Shown here in pieces: positions 37,323 through 50,413 of a stretch of DNA of 64,000 bases (position 1 is its first letter; each line of letters begins with the position of its first letter). Where the stretch lies: positions 445,001 through 509,000 of the forward strand of contig JAWUZG010000070.1 of assembly GCA_036785705.1 (NCBI GenBank), given 5' to 3'. This DNA is from Acanthornis magna (taxonomy: Eukaryota; Chordata; Aves; Passeriformes; Acanthizidae). Made by a program: the position numbers and the translations under genes. The notes below the pieces were generated by a model. It was not told where the DNA came from, did not search any database, and saw nothing but the letters and a program-made list of their open reading frames with translations.

Positions 37323-37565
37323 CAATTATTAGTTACTCACAAACATCTGAAACCTGCCCAGCTCATCCCTCCTTTGAGTCCTGCAGCATGGGCTGCTGCT
37401 AATGAAATGCTAATCGTTTGCTCCTTTGCCCTATGCACTGGGACTGATCTCACATCGATCTAAGGAGGCAGCTGTGCAATTGGCTGCACAGATTTCCTCT
37501 GAAAGGCCTGTTTGGGAAGTCCAGCAATCATCAGCAATTCTTGTGCAATTATAGTAATTACTTAG
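37323..37565. promoter_or_regulatory. Candidate conserved enhancer with homeodomain/POU-type motifs
   Basis: The block contains AATTATTAG (37324), TAATGAAATGCTAATC (37400-37415, with an octamer-like ATGCTAAT), CTCCTTTG-type SOX cores and CAATTATAGTAATTAC (37547-37561). Its mixed composition differs from the plain AT-rich flanks and it has no coding frame. This is the texture of vertebrate developmental enhancers; no conservation data support it here. Confidence 0.2.
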
Positions 37566-38104
37566 GGGTCCTTTTACCTCAAGGACATTTGTAAACATTT
37601 CTTACTCCTAATTGTAACAGGAGTAGTGCTAATCACTGCAGCAAGAACGGCTTCAGCGCATCTACGTTCCCTTAATTGAATTACTACGTGGCAGAGGGAC
37701 AGAAGGGTGGGAATGAAGGCTCTGGATTCTGGCTTCTCTTCACCCCTGGCTAGAGGACAACCATGAGCCACCCTGCTGGACACGGTTTAGGATCACAGTC
37801 AAATAGCAATACATTGGGATCATTTTTCTGTTGGGGCCGTGGATAACTGTTGGGCGACAATTCATTAGCAGAACATGTCTGACTTGTCACATGACCTTGC
37901 CACAGAAATATGCTCTGGAAATTGGGGACAATGAAAACACAACTGCTGTCAGTCTAAGATATGTCTCCTCAGACAATATCATGCCTATCTTATCAGTATT
38001 TTCCACTCCAATTTGGTAAGGTGTTTAAGCATTTCCATGACTTGAAGCACTTCAGTAATGTTGCTGAAGCCAATGATACTCCTATATTTAAGATGAAGCA
38101 TATG
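37566..38104. other. Non-coding single-copy sequence
   Basis: No gene is supported. The stretch ends at the target-site flank of the LTR insertion that follows. Confidence 0.55.
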
Positions 38105-38110
38105 CCAAAG

Positions 38111-38678
38111 TGTGGCGGCCCGCCCCTCTGCCCCCCAGGCCGATGTTCTCTCGGGTGGGGTAGCCTTGCCTGGGCGGGAGCTGGGGAGTGAGATTCTGAG
38201 TCTGCCCCACTGTCTCCGCCTCCCAGGCCAGCTCTGACTAAGGACGAAGGTTGGACCTGCCCTGGGGGATGGGTTGAGGCGTGCTCAGGGCTCCGGGTCC
38301 GCCCATCCCTCCAGACCCTTCTTTGCCGTTACATATCTGATTGGTTTATTTGAACTGTACTCCACCCTCTTATGTTACTATTGGTTCTGTACGCTTGTAC
38401 CCTCCCTCTCCCTCCTTCCCTATTGGTTGTCCTCCCCTGTACCTAACCGGCTGCACCCTGCGACCGGTGCCTCTTCTCCCGGCACCCCTCATGGGTGCTG
38501 GGGGCCACCTTTTCTCCTGTACCCTAAGGGGTGCAGGGGAGATGGTTGGCCCTCTCCCTGCTCTCCCTCCCGACCACCGACCCCCTTACCCTGATGAAGG
38601 AGAGCTTGGGGAGAGAATAATAAACCTCCTGCCACCCTTCGTCTCGCCTTCTGCCTCTTTTTATTTTGGACTACAACA
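38111..38678 (+). mobile_element. Solo LTR of an avian endogenous retrovirus
   Basis: A 568-bp GC-rich block begins TGTGGCGGCC and ends CTACAACA, the TG...CA ends expected of an LTR. Plus-strand orientation is shown by an AATAAA polyadenylation signal at 38619-38624, 54 bp before the end. Three inverted CCAAT boxes (ATTGG) lie at 38340, 38380 and 38422, a usual upstream promoter arrangement in LTRs. The flanks CCAAAG (38105-38110) and CTGAAG (38679-38684) agree at four of six bases and differ by transitions, consistent with a decayed 6-bp target duplication as made by class II (ERVK-like) elements. No internal retroviral genes or second LTR lie nearby, so it is a solo LTR left by recombination. 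ORFs inside it are incidental. Confidence 0.75.
38619..38624 (+). terminator. LTR polyadenylation signal
   Basis: Canonical AATAAA followed by a T-rich stretch (CTCTTTTTATTTTGG) 32-50 bp downstream, as expected at the R/U5 part of an LTR. It would end transcripts running through the LTR on the plus strand. Confidence 0.6.
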
Positions 38679-38684
38679 CTGAAG

Positions 38685-41600
38685 TACCTTGATGATGCCC
38701 CTGAAAGATACTCAGAAGCAGCACAAGTACCCATTAAAAGAATTTGACATGTTTAACTTTTTCTAGCAGACCAGACGTGTCCACTCTCCAAGAGATTAAA
38801 TATGTCTGAAGCTGTTTTTTCCCTAACGATATAAAACCGCAGGTGTCCTTAGTTCTCCCTACACTTGGCAACCAGAAGAGCTATTTGCATGGAAAGGTGA
38901 CTCTTGCCCTGTTTCTACATTTGAAGGATACCAAAACCACCACGGCATGATATCTTGTGGCAAGTAGTAGGATTGTGCATATGCAAGAGGAGTATTATCT
39001 CCAACTGCAGTGCACTAGTTAAGATTAAATTATAAGGTCTATCAAATCTCATGGCCACGGGCACTGGCTGTTGTTATTATGCATTTATGCAGATCCAGAA
39101 ATGCTCCCTCTGCTTCAGGGCACTTGCAGATATTCTTGCCTGAAAAAGGTTACCATGCTAAAGAAACCACCGCCACCAGAGACAGGACAAATTTCCCACA
39201 TGCCACACCAGCTTCCTTCACCTTCCTAGGGAACACTGCCCTTTAATTCCTGATGGAGTAAGGATACAAGAGCAGATGGCACATTGGTCTGCACTGGAAC
39301 TGTAATAGTCTCATTTATGAAATGGGAAAAACTGGTAGGGAGCAGGAAAGCAATGCATGGCTTTTGGTTTTGTTTGGGTTTTTATTTGTTTTGTTTGGTT
39401 TTGTTCTATTTTATTGGCTGTGCTGGTTCAAGGCTGTTAATCACAGCAGGAATCCCCCACATCAAACCAGGACTCCAACACCACACAGCAGGTCTGGCTT
39501 TATGAGGTTTCTAAACCTCACAAGTCCAGCGAGTACTGGCAGTCCAGCTGCACCAAGACCCAATATTTTTGAAGTCTCAGATTTAGCCTGGGGTGGGTTA
39601 ACACTGGCTGAATTCCAGGCTGGCTTTCCAGCAAGGAGGTTGGAATTGCTGGGAGAATCTTAAACTCAGACATTTGGAAACACTAACATGTAATGTTTTG
39701 ACCCCGTGACTCTAAGGAATTAATACTGGCTAGTAATTAAACTGATTTCTGGGTTTGGCTCCACTGTGGCTCTTCAGATTGGAGGACATTATCAATTGCT
39801 TTGGCAATATATTTCTTTTTTAAAAATAATTAAAATAATTACCGTTTTGAGGAAACAAGGAAAAATGGTGCCTTGTAGCCTGGCCAGATCTAACACAAGC
39901 GTTGGTTTTGTGGGAAATGCACTTAAAGCCAAGGTCCTTCAGTTCCCAGCTGGAGTCCTGAGAAATGTGCAGTTTATATCCTAGATGCCCCAAAGATTTT
40001 CCACCTGATCCTTACAAAAAGCTTTTTCATCTTAAGAAAATGGAGTGCCTAATCTTTCAGGTTATTCAGTCAGTTCTAACCCTAGGGAATAATGAAAAAT
40101 AAAAAACCCAAAACCACAACCACACGAAAATCACTGTAACATTCACTTGCATAAAATTACAAAGCTTACAGTAATTTGTAAGGACCCTGCTTAATTGTTC
40201 CAGCATTTCAGAGTTTGTAAAACTGGTTAGTTACCTTTCCAAGCAGCCGGCACTGAGCAGTTCTTAGAGCCATGTCTTCCCTGATGCCTCTTTAAGGAAG
40301 AGAAGCAGGGTTGCCAGGAGCAGGTGCTTAGGGCAGCCTGCTTCTTCTCAACCCAAGGTATAAGGAGGCAGCAGAGTCCAGCACCACTACACAAACATTG
40401 CAGAGCAGTAACATGAACAGGAAATTACATTCTTTTCTCCCCTGCTCCTGTCAAAGCTGCTAAATTTCTAACAATCTTTATGAAGTTTGACCTCCACAAT
40501 CCTCCCCTCCTTCAACAAGACACAAAAGTCACCTTTTCTGTATCATACTGTAGATGTTAACTGGAGCCTTGTTCTATTCACTACTCTTTTTTTCTTTCTT
40601 GAGCATCACACCAAGAGGAAGCACAGCACAGAAGATGGTGGTGTTGAGAATGAAGTGTCTACACTAAGAAATTCTCCTGCTAGTTTCAAGAAGACAGATT
40701 TTTTGCCAAATTCCTTGGCAACATTTTCTCCCTTGTTTCTCTATTCTGCCACATGAGTTCATCTAAAGACAAGTAGTGGAGTTTACAACAGCATGAAGCT
40801 GTGGATTCAGATCCTCACTATTTTCTAATCAGGTGAAAAGGCTGACAGCCCCTTTGAAAACCTACTTAGTACAGCCATTTATTGCCAGGCAAATTTTCAC
40901 TTGCACAAGTGAATGTTTTATGGGGTTCTGGCTGCAGGCCACTCCGAGGTTTTAGATCAGTGGAGGCATTTCATGTACATTATTCCTTAATAAACTTGTG
41001 TTATTCTTTAGAATGAGTGCTTATGCAGGATGCTCCACTTGATTTATTCTCCAACTGCCACTCCAACAGAGGAGAATCAATTTAATCCTCTTCCTGCTCC
41101 TTCATTTCTCCTCCAAAAATGTTATGGGATGTTGCTGCCTCACCTGGAAACACCGGAGCTGCCCAAGACTGTGCTGTGTCACCTCCCTGTATCCTGATCC
41201 TGTCAACTCTGAGGGAAGTGTTACTTCCCTGGCATCTCTACAGTCAGTGCCAACTTTCAGTGCCTAGAGGAATTTCCACCTTAAACTTCCTTTCGCAGGC
41301 AGTGCTCCTGGTGCGCTGTTGCAGATGTTGGAGGAGATTCATCAGAGTCCTGTGCCAGAAGCCAAACTTCTCTTGAACATTTTCCAGTTGGCCCCAAAAG
41401 CAAGTTATGGGAGCCCTTCTTTAAAGCTCCTGAGAATCGAAACAGAGCCCAAAACAAGCTTAATTAAACTGTTAAGCTTCTATTCACATGACTGGGTGCA
41501 ACTGCAGGATGATGCTCTTGGGCTGCTTATTTTTTTCCCCCCTCCATATTTTTCTTTTTATAAACACAGTGCCATGGGGTTGTTTCTTATTTTATTTAGA

Positions 41601-44600
41601 GATGCACTGAGGTGAAGCAAGAGCTTAGTCTGATCAGAAATTGCTTCTAGTTATCCAGAGCTCAGTGGTACACACTTCATTGCCTGTCTTCTTCCCCTGG
41701 CTGATGATTCCTATATGATAAGCAGAGGAATAGCTGTGGTTATGTCACTGCTTTTTTGTTGTTGTTGTTATTTATTTTTGTCTATCTCTTGTCATCATTA
41801 TATAATTTATGATAAAAGAGGACATCAGCAACAACGAAAGCCCCTCAGAACCTGAAAACTCAGGAACAAACACATACACATTCTAGTGCCTGGTCTCTGA
41901 CAAGTAAGAAAAACTCAGTAAGGTGAGGTTTTTCAGATATTTAAAGCAATTAATTCCTCAAATTAATTCCTTGTGAATTCTCAAAAAAAGTTCTAGATAA
42001 TCTACCATAACAGGAAACTACAGCACCTCCTGTTACTAATGTTTAAGGAAGACATTTCCTTCACAAAAAGGATTTGCTCCAGAATTTGAGAACGAGTCAC
42101 AAATGCAGCTTACCTTCCTACTGAAGACACAGCAGGAGATTGCACTGGAAGTTACCTTCTCTCAGGCCACGCATCACTGAAGTCATTGATATAAAGTATT
42201 TATAAAACTACACTTGTAATACCCAAGACCCTGTAAGGAGGTGTGAAATTCAGCTATACAATAAACTCACTCAATATGTAAAAAAACCCTCCATCCACAC
42301 TTCACTGCTCTTTAAAACCTCGAGGAAGACTTTTATTCTTACAAGATGTGATAGATTATTTCTACTTCTTTCTTGATTTGTCACTCTGCTACCCCAGCAG
42401 GCAGCATTTTGACTTGGTACCAGACAACCATCACTGTCAATGTACTGTTAAAAGGCCAATAAATAATGAAGTAATTATGGCAAAGATCTTCTGCCTTCAG
42501 GAATTAATGCTATTCTCCCCTTCAATTTCTGATCTCAGAGGTAAATGACAAGAAATCCTTTCCACAGAGCTCCCCAAGCACACAACAACCAGCCTAGCAA
42601 AAGCCTAGATCTGTGTAATTTTGTGGGTCTTCAGAGCCAGAACTAAATGCATTTTCTTCCCATGTCTCTGCAAACACCTACGCAGAATTTGACAGCTTGC
42701 AAATGTCTCAGTGCCAGAAGTCAAGTGACAGAATGTTTAAACTAGAGTTTCTGGCTCTGGGACCATGTCCACACCAAAGGCAAGGTCCAAGCTCCCCGTT
42801 TCACAGGCAGGAGCTAACCTGAAAGATTAGAAAGCCTTTAAGGAATGCTGCAGCTCCAGCAGGGAGGCTGAGCTGCCAAGACCTAATTCTAAACTACATC
42901 TTTGTTCCTTATGCTCCATGGGTATTTCACTGAAGTTAAAACCCTGTCAAATCCTTCCCTCTCATCCTGACATACAGAGTTTAGTGAAAGCGAGACTGTT
43001 TCTGTGTTTCTACAAATCTGTAGGGATAGTACACACATGCAATTTCTTTCATGTATTATTAAGAAAGTTTAACTCGAGGAAGAATTCAGGTCTGTGACCT
43101 TTAAACTTTCTTCTCTGGCATGAAAATTCAGTAATACATGGCATGGGGATATTTGGCATGAAATTAAAATGGCCACAGATTTAATTAAAATGTAAGTTAT
43201 TGTTAGCAAGAAAGGTCATGCTAAGAAAATGTAATTTCAGGAGTATATTAGCAACAACACTGCACTGTTATTTGCATGTGAAATATAGATTTTGTACTTG
43301 ACATTTAGAAAGGAAATTGGAACTGTTTATAATGGATGCTTGAACACATTTGTGTTCTTGTGCTGCTTTTGTTCACATTTTTGTGTAATTGGTTGGATAT
43401 CACATACAACAGTAGTTACATTTTATTCTCTATGTCTGAGTGCCTAACTGATCTGGGAATTTGCTCACAAAAGCCGATATAAGTTGGAATAGAAAGCAAA
43501 CTGCAGCATAATCCTTACACAGCTACAGCTTCAGAGGAGCTCGGATCTTCACCAGAATCCCTTATTTTGGGGTAGTTAATCATCCACCTTACGTAGGAAT
43601 GTTTGGGGGTTTTAGCATTCCTTAGGCAGAGTGATTTTAATGGTGACCAAGACCCCGTCTCCATTTTGTTTATAGGGCACTTAAGTGCATTTGGAGAGGA
43701 GGCAAAGCTTTTCCTTGGAGAGAGTGCTTGTTTTATGATCTGCTAATAAAAGTAACGGTGTGTCATATAAATCAGTCTAACTCTGGGGAAAGTGGGAGGT
43801 GAAGGCAAAATGCATTGGCTTAATTGAAAGCATTTGTTTAAAATATATCAATACAGTGGGATGTAACTTGAAAGAACACTCTAAATACAGTCACACTCTG
43901 CTGTTGACTACAAAGAGGCGTCTGCCCACTCAAAAGAGGTTTTTACCGATTTCTGCACTCTTAGTCCCGCAGAAGCAACATCAGTGTGAATGATTCTATA
44001 TAAATGCACCTTCTGTTTTATCCACACCCTCCAGCACACTCCAGATGTGACCAGGTGTTGCTGAGAACATGGAAAGAACTGCAAGCAGCTGCTCAGATGA
44101 CATTTTGGCCTCCAGAACAAGTACAGCTGGGAGAAGCCCTAAAAAAGCTTTATCAAGTCCAGTACTGAATGCCTGACTGGAAATAGCACATTGTTTTGGG
44201 GGCATTTTCAGTTTCAGCTCTACAGAGTAGAAATTGCCCCATTCCAGGGAACTGAAGTATTAGGTATGGTAGGATGGCGAACCAAATTACCTAAGCAAGA
44301 ACGGGCATCGTAAGAAAGGGTGATGAAACTAAAAATAATAATGCTCGTTAGCTTTTATCCTTCATACCACCACAAAACACAGGGACAGAATCCTGTGTGA
44401 AGTACAGACGTGCTACTGTCCTCAAGACTTTGTAATGAACAAAAGCAGCCTGCAGTTCAGAGTAAGCCCTGCAGTGTCCCATGGAAAGGGTCAGCCAAAC
44501 AGGAAGATGGATGCAGAGACTCCCAGGCATCAGCTGATGCCTGTATTACAGACAGATCTGCCCTCCAGGCTCTGACTTGCCTTAATAGTTGTGGAAATCT

Positions 44601-46709
44601 CTCCAGCCTGCTCCTAGATCCCTGCATCTGCAGACTTGAGCCTGAAGCAGTACAGCAAGGCTGTGTGCAGCACTCCACTGAAGCTGGAGTTTGTACCTCT
44701 GAATCATGGTGGTTTTTGTACAAAGAACCTGAGAACACGACAGCAAATGCTCTGTGTGAGAACATCAGAATGGACTGTACTGTCTGCTGGGTGACAAGCA
44801 GCTCCACATAACTGCTAGCACTCAGTCTTCTGAGGGGTTTTTTCTGCCAAGTCCCTTACAGGCCTGTCAGCAGGTCAGCTTTTATGTCCAATACTAAAAG
44901 GAGCTTGTCTAACACCAGCTCCGTAGTTTTCAGAAAGAAGAGGAACAGGTGTGATGGAAACACAAAAGAATAGTGTTGGTTTCCTTAACACACGAGGATT
45001 AATAAATTAAGGTGCAAGCTTTTAAATCTGACAAAAATAAAACAGAAGCACAACATTCCCAACATCAGTGTTTGACAGCACCGTTACCTACACACTGCAG
45101 TAAAGCGCAGCTGTAAAGTCAGAAGCACAAGCAAAGGAGCAGGGTAAGTGTATGACCAGGCAGATCCATAATATCAAGATTATGCATTTTCTGATTGTGT
45201 AGTTTAAGACAAAGTTTCAAAATTGGCCATCTCATACTACTATCAGCACATGGGCAAAATAATAAATCTGAGTATTTTGCAACTGCACTTTCAGAGATCA
45301 ATCTTTCATGTATTAGTGCATTCCAAGTAGATATGCAAATTCAGCCTTAAAACTCAGTCTGTGAAAAGAAAGGAGTTCTCCAAAGCACTAGAAACAAAGG
45401 TGTCACCCAGTCAGGTGCCTTCCAAGCCAGTCACACATACAACAAACTCTGCCAGGACATCCTGGATAGATCTCTTCCCAACTGCAGAAGATTCCCCACC
45501 GCTTATGAAATGTCACTGTAATTAGTGAGGGGATATGTCTGAAACTTGCTTTTAATCAACTCAATATACAATTTGGTTCCATGCTATTTACAAGGAACAC
45601 AGAGTTCAAAGTTCAAAGAGTCAACAGACATCTAAACATATTGCCACAGCTACCAGCTACATATGTGATGCCCAAAAACATCACGTTCCTTTGACAACCT
45701 GCAAGTTTTGTTCTTTATACTGAATTAAGTTTCACTAATCACTGTTCTCTTAGGCTTCTCTCACAGTGGAAGCATGGTAGGTTTTTTTCCAAGTAACTTG
45801 TTCTGGGCTACCATAAATAATCTCCTTTCCTAAAGGTATTTAATCTTGGGCAAAAGGGGTGAAAGAAAAAGCTGGGATGTGCTAATACAGCCAGGCTTCA
45901 ATGTCAGATTAAGCCTGTTTTCAAGGCATCTAGGAATACTACACAGCTAAGAAGGAAAGAAGATAAATACAGGGTAAAAGTATGTATTTCTGGAGATCAT
46001 GAGGAGAAAAAAGTACTTTTTATATAGACTTTCCCAAAAGCAGCAAAGTACGCAAATACCACAATAATAAAAAGTAAACTAAGTACTTACCAACAGAAAA
46101 ATCACTATTAATAGAATACCCTTTTGCTTTGGAAGAAAAGCTATATACACTGAATATTCACTTTGAGGTGAGTGCATCCTGCTTGCTAGAAAAAGCAAGT
46201 GTTCTGAGGACAAAATAATATCGGCTGTGCGTAACAGGGAATTAGGGGAAAATACCACAGCAGTATTTCATTTATTATTAAATACTAAACTAGCAATGAA
46301 ATACAAGATTCTGTATGAAGGGGAAGTAAGACCTTTGAATGTTGCCCTAAATGTGTACTGCTCAAGGAGTGATTGATGCCGGACAACACCAGTGCCTGTC
46401 ACAGATTAATACCTTGCCAAAGGCAGTGGTGTGTGGGAATCGTGCCAGCCACTGAACATAGGTATTATTGCCTGCTTTGGTATACAATGCAAATATAGTA
46501 TTTCAACTTCATTTAAAGGGGAAAGAAAAGGCTCAACAGACCTACTGTAGTCTATATATGCTGCCTGTTAACAGGGTTCGTGCTGCAGGTGCATAATTGC
46601 CCAAAGCCACCACTTCCAAATGAAACCAGGCAGTTTTACTGTTTGCTTCCTTTCCTCCTTTACCTCAGCAGAAACCCTGCATTTACTTTGTCCCAATGAG
46701 AGTGAAAAC
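38685..46709. other. Non-coding single-copy sequence
   Basis: About 8 kb without a supported gene. Low-complexity T/G-rich sequence lies at 39361-39417. A palindrome TTCACTTG-CA-CAAGTGAA lies at 40896-40913. A short TTG run is near 41757. The frame 44410-44811 (133 codons, plus) has an overlapping 116-codon antisense frame and no known domain, so it is treated as chance. Confidence 0.5.
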
Positions 46710-46850
46710 TGCCGCCAGCAACTCCGATGGGACTGAGGTGATTAACTGATTAGCATCCTAAAGTAGAAAGTTAGAAAGCGAATTTTCTATTATGGAGCAA
46801 TTGCCATTGGAAAGTAATCTTGTTTATTAACTGCCTTTTTATCTTCTCTG
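46710..46850. promoter_or_regulatory. Candidate conserved non-coding block
   Basis: This short block changes texture from its flanks and holds closely spaced motifs: TTAACTGATTAGC (46742), GCGAATTTTCTATTATGG, a CCATTGG box (46804) and TTTATTAAC. It has no coding frame. The call is by appearance only. Confidence 0.13.
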
Positions 46851-49800
46851 GAGGGTTCCTTGACACAAGATAATGGAATTTTCTCACTCTTTAGTGTTTA
46901 AAAATATAATCATATCCAGAAAAGCAAGCATTTACTGTGTCATTAAACCAAGGTAGGGAGGACTGACTTGAAGAGTTCTTGATGCCTTACAAAGCTTTTT
47001 ATCATTTCAATTAACATTGCCAAATGTTCTGCCTTATATTGCAGGCATAAATGAAGTTTTACAGGCTTTCTAGGTGTGTTTATATCCTAATTAATTTTAG
47101 CTACTGAGATTAGTTGCAAGAGTGACACTACACACAGAAAGCTCAGGAATAGCTGATAAAGGGCAGGAGCCTGAAAAACAATTTAGTGCCATCTACCCAG
47201 GAAAAGGTGCTCAAAGGTACTTGCGGTATAGTGCCTGCACAACTTGTTTGCCTGCTAACTTTAAAATTTCTTAAGTGTCAATTTGAAAGTTCTGTTGCTC
47301 CTTCTGCCTGTCCTCTGAAAAAAGAAAAATGACCCTCACAAAACAGGAAAGTGTTTCTGTTTCCTTTTTCTCTGTGACAAGCGAACGATGCTGTACCAAA
47401 GCTGCCTCTTCCCAATGCCGAGTTCATCCATTTTTCCCATGCAGCAGACTTGCTCTGAGCAGGATTTAGGGTGTTTGCTCGTCTGTTCATCATTCTGCCT
47501 CTGCATGGGAAGATTTAGCACTGGGCTGAATCAACCACAGCACACTCAGAGCACTCGCAATTTCCCTACCAGGAAAACAATTGCCTCCTTTGGATACTTC
47601 CAACCTCTGCTCCAGGTTTTCCATCTCCTTCTGCCTTCCTCCACCCTAAGGAGACTGAGGAAAATGACACCCTCCCGCACTGCCCCTGTGCACCACGTGC
47701 ATGTGGATGCCAGCTCAGGCTGAGGGGAAGATGGATTGATCTGAACAGATCGGCAGGCCCCAGTCTCAGGCTGCGAATCACAACAATATTTCTCAAGGCG
47801 TGCGTTATTACTTTTCATTCGTTGCTTATTGATTAACTGTCAAGAGTAAGATCTTGGTTTTTAAAACAAGGCAGCTGCGGTGGCCTTTTTCAACAAAGTT
47901 TATAAAAGTGAATATCTAACAGCAAGGGCTGTAGGTGATGGGGCACTGCTGTGTGCTAAAATCTCTGCTCACAGGGACCTTCTAAAATGCAGCACTAATT
48001 CATTTTTCCTGTTTTCTGGAAAGTGTTTTCCTACTCAGGAGCACTAACTTTTCACACAAAAAGAGTTAATTTTTGTTTCTATTGGAGAAAATTTTTTTCT
48101 TGATATTGTGCTCCCCTTTAATGCATAATAGCACAAATTTTAAAAAAGAAAAGAAAAAGAAAAGCAAAATTTAAAATTTAAGGGAAAGCTAGAATTCCAA
48201 AATAATTTTCATTAAGACAACAAAAGCTTTTTTATTCATCTAGACTTGTATCTTACAACTACAATTTTAACAACACAAAACTAGCTTTAAAACACCCTTG
48301 GAAAAATTCTGAACATTTTGAAAATTTTAAAATACCCAGTTTCAACTGTATTGAGAAGTTAATACAAAATTTTCTTTCATATATATGTCTGCGTGTGTGT
48401 GTGTTAACAGTTTGCCACTCAGAGTTAAGATTTCCTTTTAATAGTGCCTCATTTATAGTTCTCAAAACCAGCTGAAGATTCAATAACTCCTCTCAAGAGT
48501 TTATTTCAGAGCAGAGTGTCACTCCCCAGCTTTTACTGTGGGACACCACAACAAAAGACAAAAAAAGCAGATTATGTCAAAAGCTCTGCACTGCCTGTTT
48601 GCTTTGCTGCAATTAAAATAACTTAGCAAATTCGCAGCAAAGAGCAAATATTTGTAGAAGGCCTGAAGCTCCCTGTGTTGTGTGTACAGAAGGAATGATA
48701 GCATCCTAATTCCAGAGACTTTTCAGCAACAGGCAAATACTGTTATTACAAAATTGCTGTTTTCTCTCCCTGCCTCCCCAAGCTGGGAAATGAGTCCTGT
48801 GGCTTCAATGTGGAGAACACTCCGTCAGAACGATATGGACTGTTTTTTTCTTGATAAAATAAGAAATGTTAATTTTGAATTAAAAGACAGCAGAGCTTGG
48901 ATGTTCTGTCACAAAAGACTAAACTTTTGATGGATCTAGCCTTCCAGAATCGTTAATTTCATATTTAGTCTAATTTGTTGATAATTAAGAGCACAATTAC
49001 CAAGCAATGCCCCTAAAAATTCATTCAGTATAAGATCTAGGCCAACCCTTATTGAGAAGGTTGTTTTGTTGTATTGAGAGAGGTATTTTCTCTACATCTT
49101 TCCAATATGTATGCCAGCAATAAATATCACCATTGATTAACAAGACAGAGAATATCTGAACCCTTAATATGATATGTGGCTGTAGAATTGTATAAGGCAA
49201 GAGGTAGTACAGGTAATGAAAGAGTGATAGTTTTCTATTTCTTGAGGTAACATGAAAGAACATAAAGATCTGTCAAGAAATAATCAGAATAAGCCACTTT
49301 GGATAACAGAGCCAATTGTTTCTCATTTACAAGCTTCTGTAAGTTACTGGTTTTGTAGCAACTTCGGCCATGAAATGTCAGAATTAGATTTATCAACACA
49401 AGATGACGTGTCAATGCTCCTTTCCATGGAATTTAATCAAGAAATTTCAGTATAAATCAACACAGAAAATGTTATCTTAATTATTAAAGCCACCTTGCAT
49501 ATAAATATTCAGTTTCTGACATGTTATTTTTCATCTCCTTCAGCTCTGGAAATCAATAAACAGGCTGAGAAACAGCCATAGGCTGTGAAAGGGGCTCCCT
49601 CTTTCACACCTGGAAGGATTTATGTGGGGCAAAGAAAAACAAGATGTTGGCACTGGGCCTAACTTATGAAAGAACCACAGCAGAGAAGATTCTGATATTT
49701 ATTATCTAACCTGTGTGTGAGTTTTCTTTTAAGGATACATAAATATCCTAAGGTCTCTCTGACAGATCCTGTAACAACACCAAAGCAAATGTGGCAGGTT

Positions 49801-50279
49801 GGTTGTTTCCTCATTGTTTCATGTATTGACCATCACGCAATGGTTTTTTTCTCCTAAGCCTCAAACAAGTGTTGGGAAACCAGTGAGAACTGAAAGTGAT
49901 TTGAGGCATTTTTCCCTGGACAACAAAGCTAGGAGACGAGAGATTTATTGTCATTTATGTATAAAACAAATGTGATGTAGAAGTAGCCACAGGCTGACTC
50001 TAATGACTTCGCAGGAGCCATGCAAAAACCTAAACGTGCGTATTTTGCTCTGCCTTAGCATGCAAGCAAAACAATGTATTGGTTTACCCATATTTTTAAA
50101 CACTTGGGCTTTACTCAGTGCAAATTACACCTAAGGAGAGATTTCCTTCTATTAAGTTAACTTAGGATCTGGCAGATGAAGGAGGACCTTCTCAGGGAAG
50201 GCAAGATATAATCAATACTTTTTTGTTTAAAACCAAGATTGAAAAAAAGTTCAGACACCCAAAAAATAATCCCTACTAG
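46851..50279. other. Non-coding single-copy sequence
   Basis: No gene, RNA gene or mobile element is recognised. Overlapping sense and antisense frames at 47388-47818 sit in a slightly GC-richer patch and show no family features. A short GT run lies near 48391. Confidence 0.55.
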
Positions 50280-50413
50280 GGAAAAAAAAACAAACACCCC
50301 CCCCAAACCAAAATAACAACAACAAAACAAAAACAAAAAACCCACAAAAAAACAAACAAACAAAGCAAAACAAAAAACCAAACAAACAGAAAAACGAACA
50401 ACAACAAAAAACC
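50280..50413. repeat. CA-rich low-complexity tract
   Basis: About 130 bases made almost only of A and C on the plus strand, mainly CAAA, CAACAA and CAAAAA units with an 8-base C run at 50297-50304. Guanine is nearly absent. Repeats of this type are common in bird genomes. The antisense translation of this tract gives a false Phe/Val/Cys-rich ORF (50157-50420). Confidence 0.9.

Noticed and set aside
38274..38734. Three overlapping proline/leucine-rich ORFs of 81-113 codons
   Set aside because: They lie inside or across the solo LTR, overlap on both strands and show no retroviral protein features.
42850..42870. CTCF-like motif (CCAGCAGGGAGGC)
   Set aside because: It departs from the CTCF consensus at key guanines, and a match of this quality is expected by chance in 64 kb.
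44410..44811. 133-codon plus-strand ORF with a 116-codon antisense ORF
   Set aside because: No recognisable family, no splice or start support, and both strands open together, which points to low stop density in a GC-richer patch.
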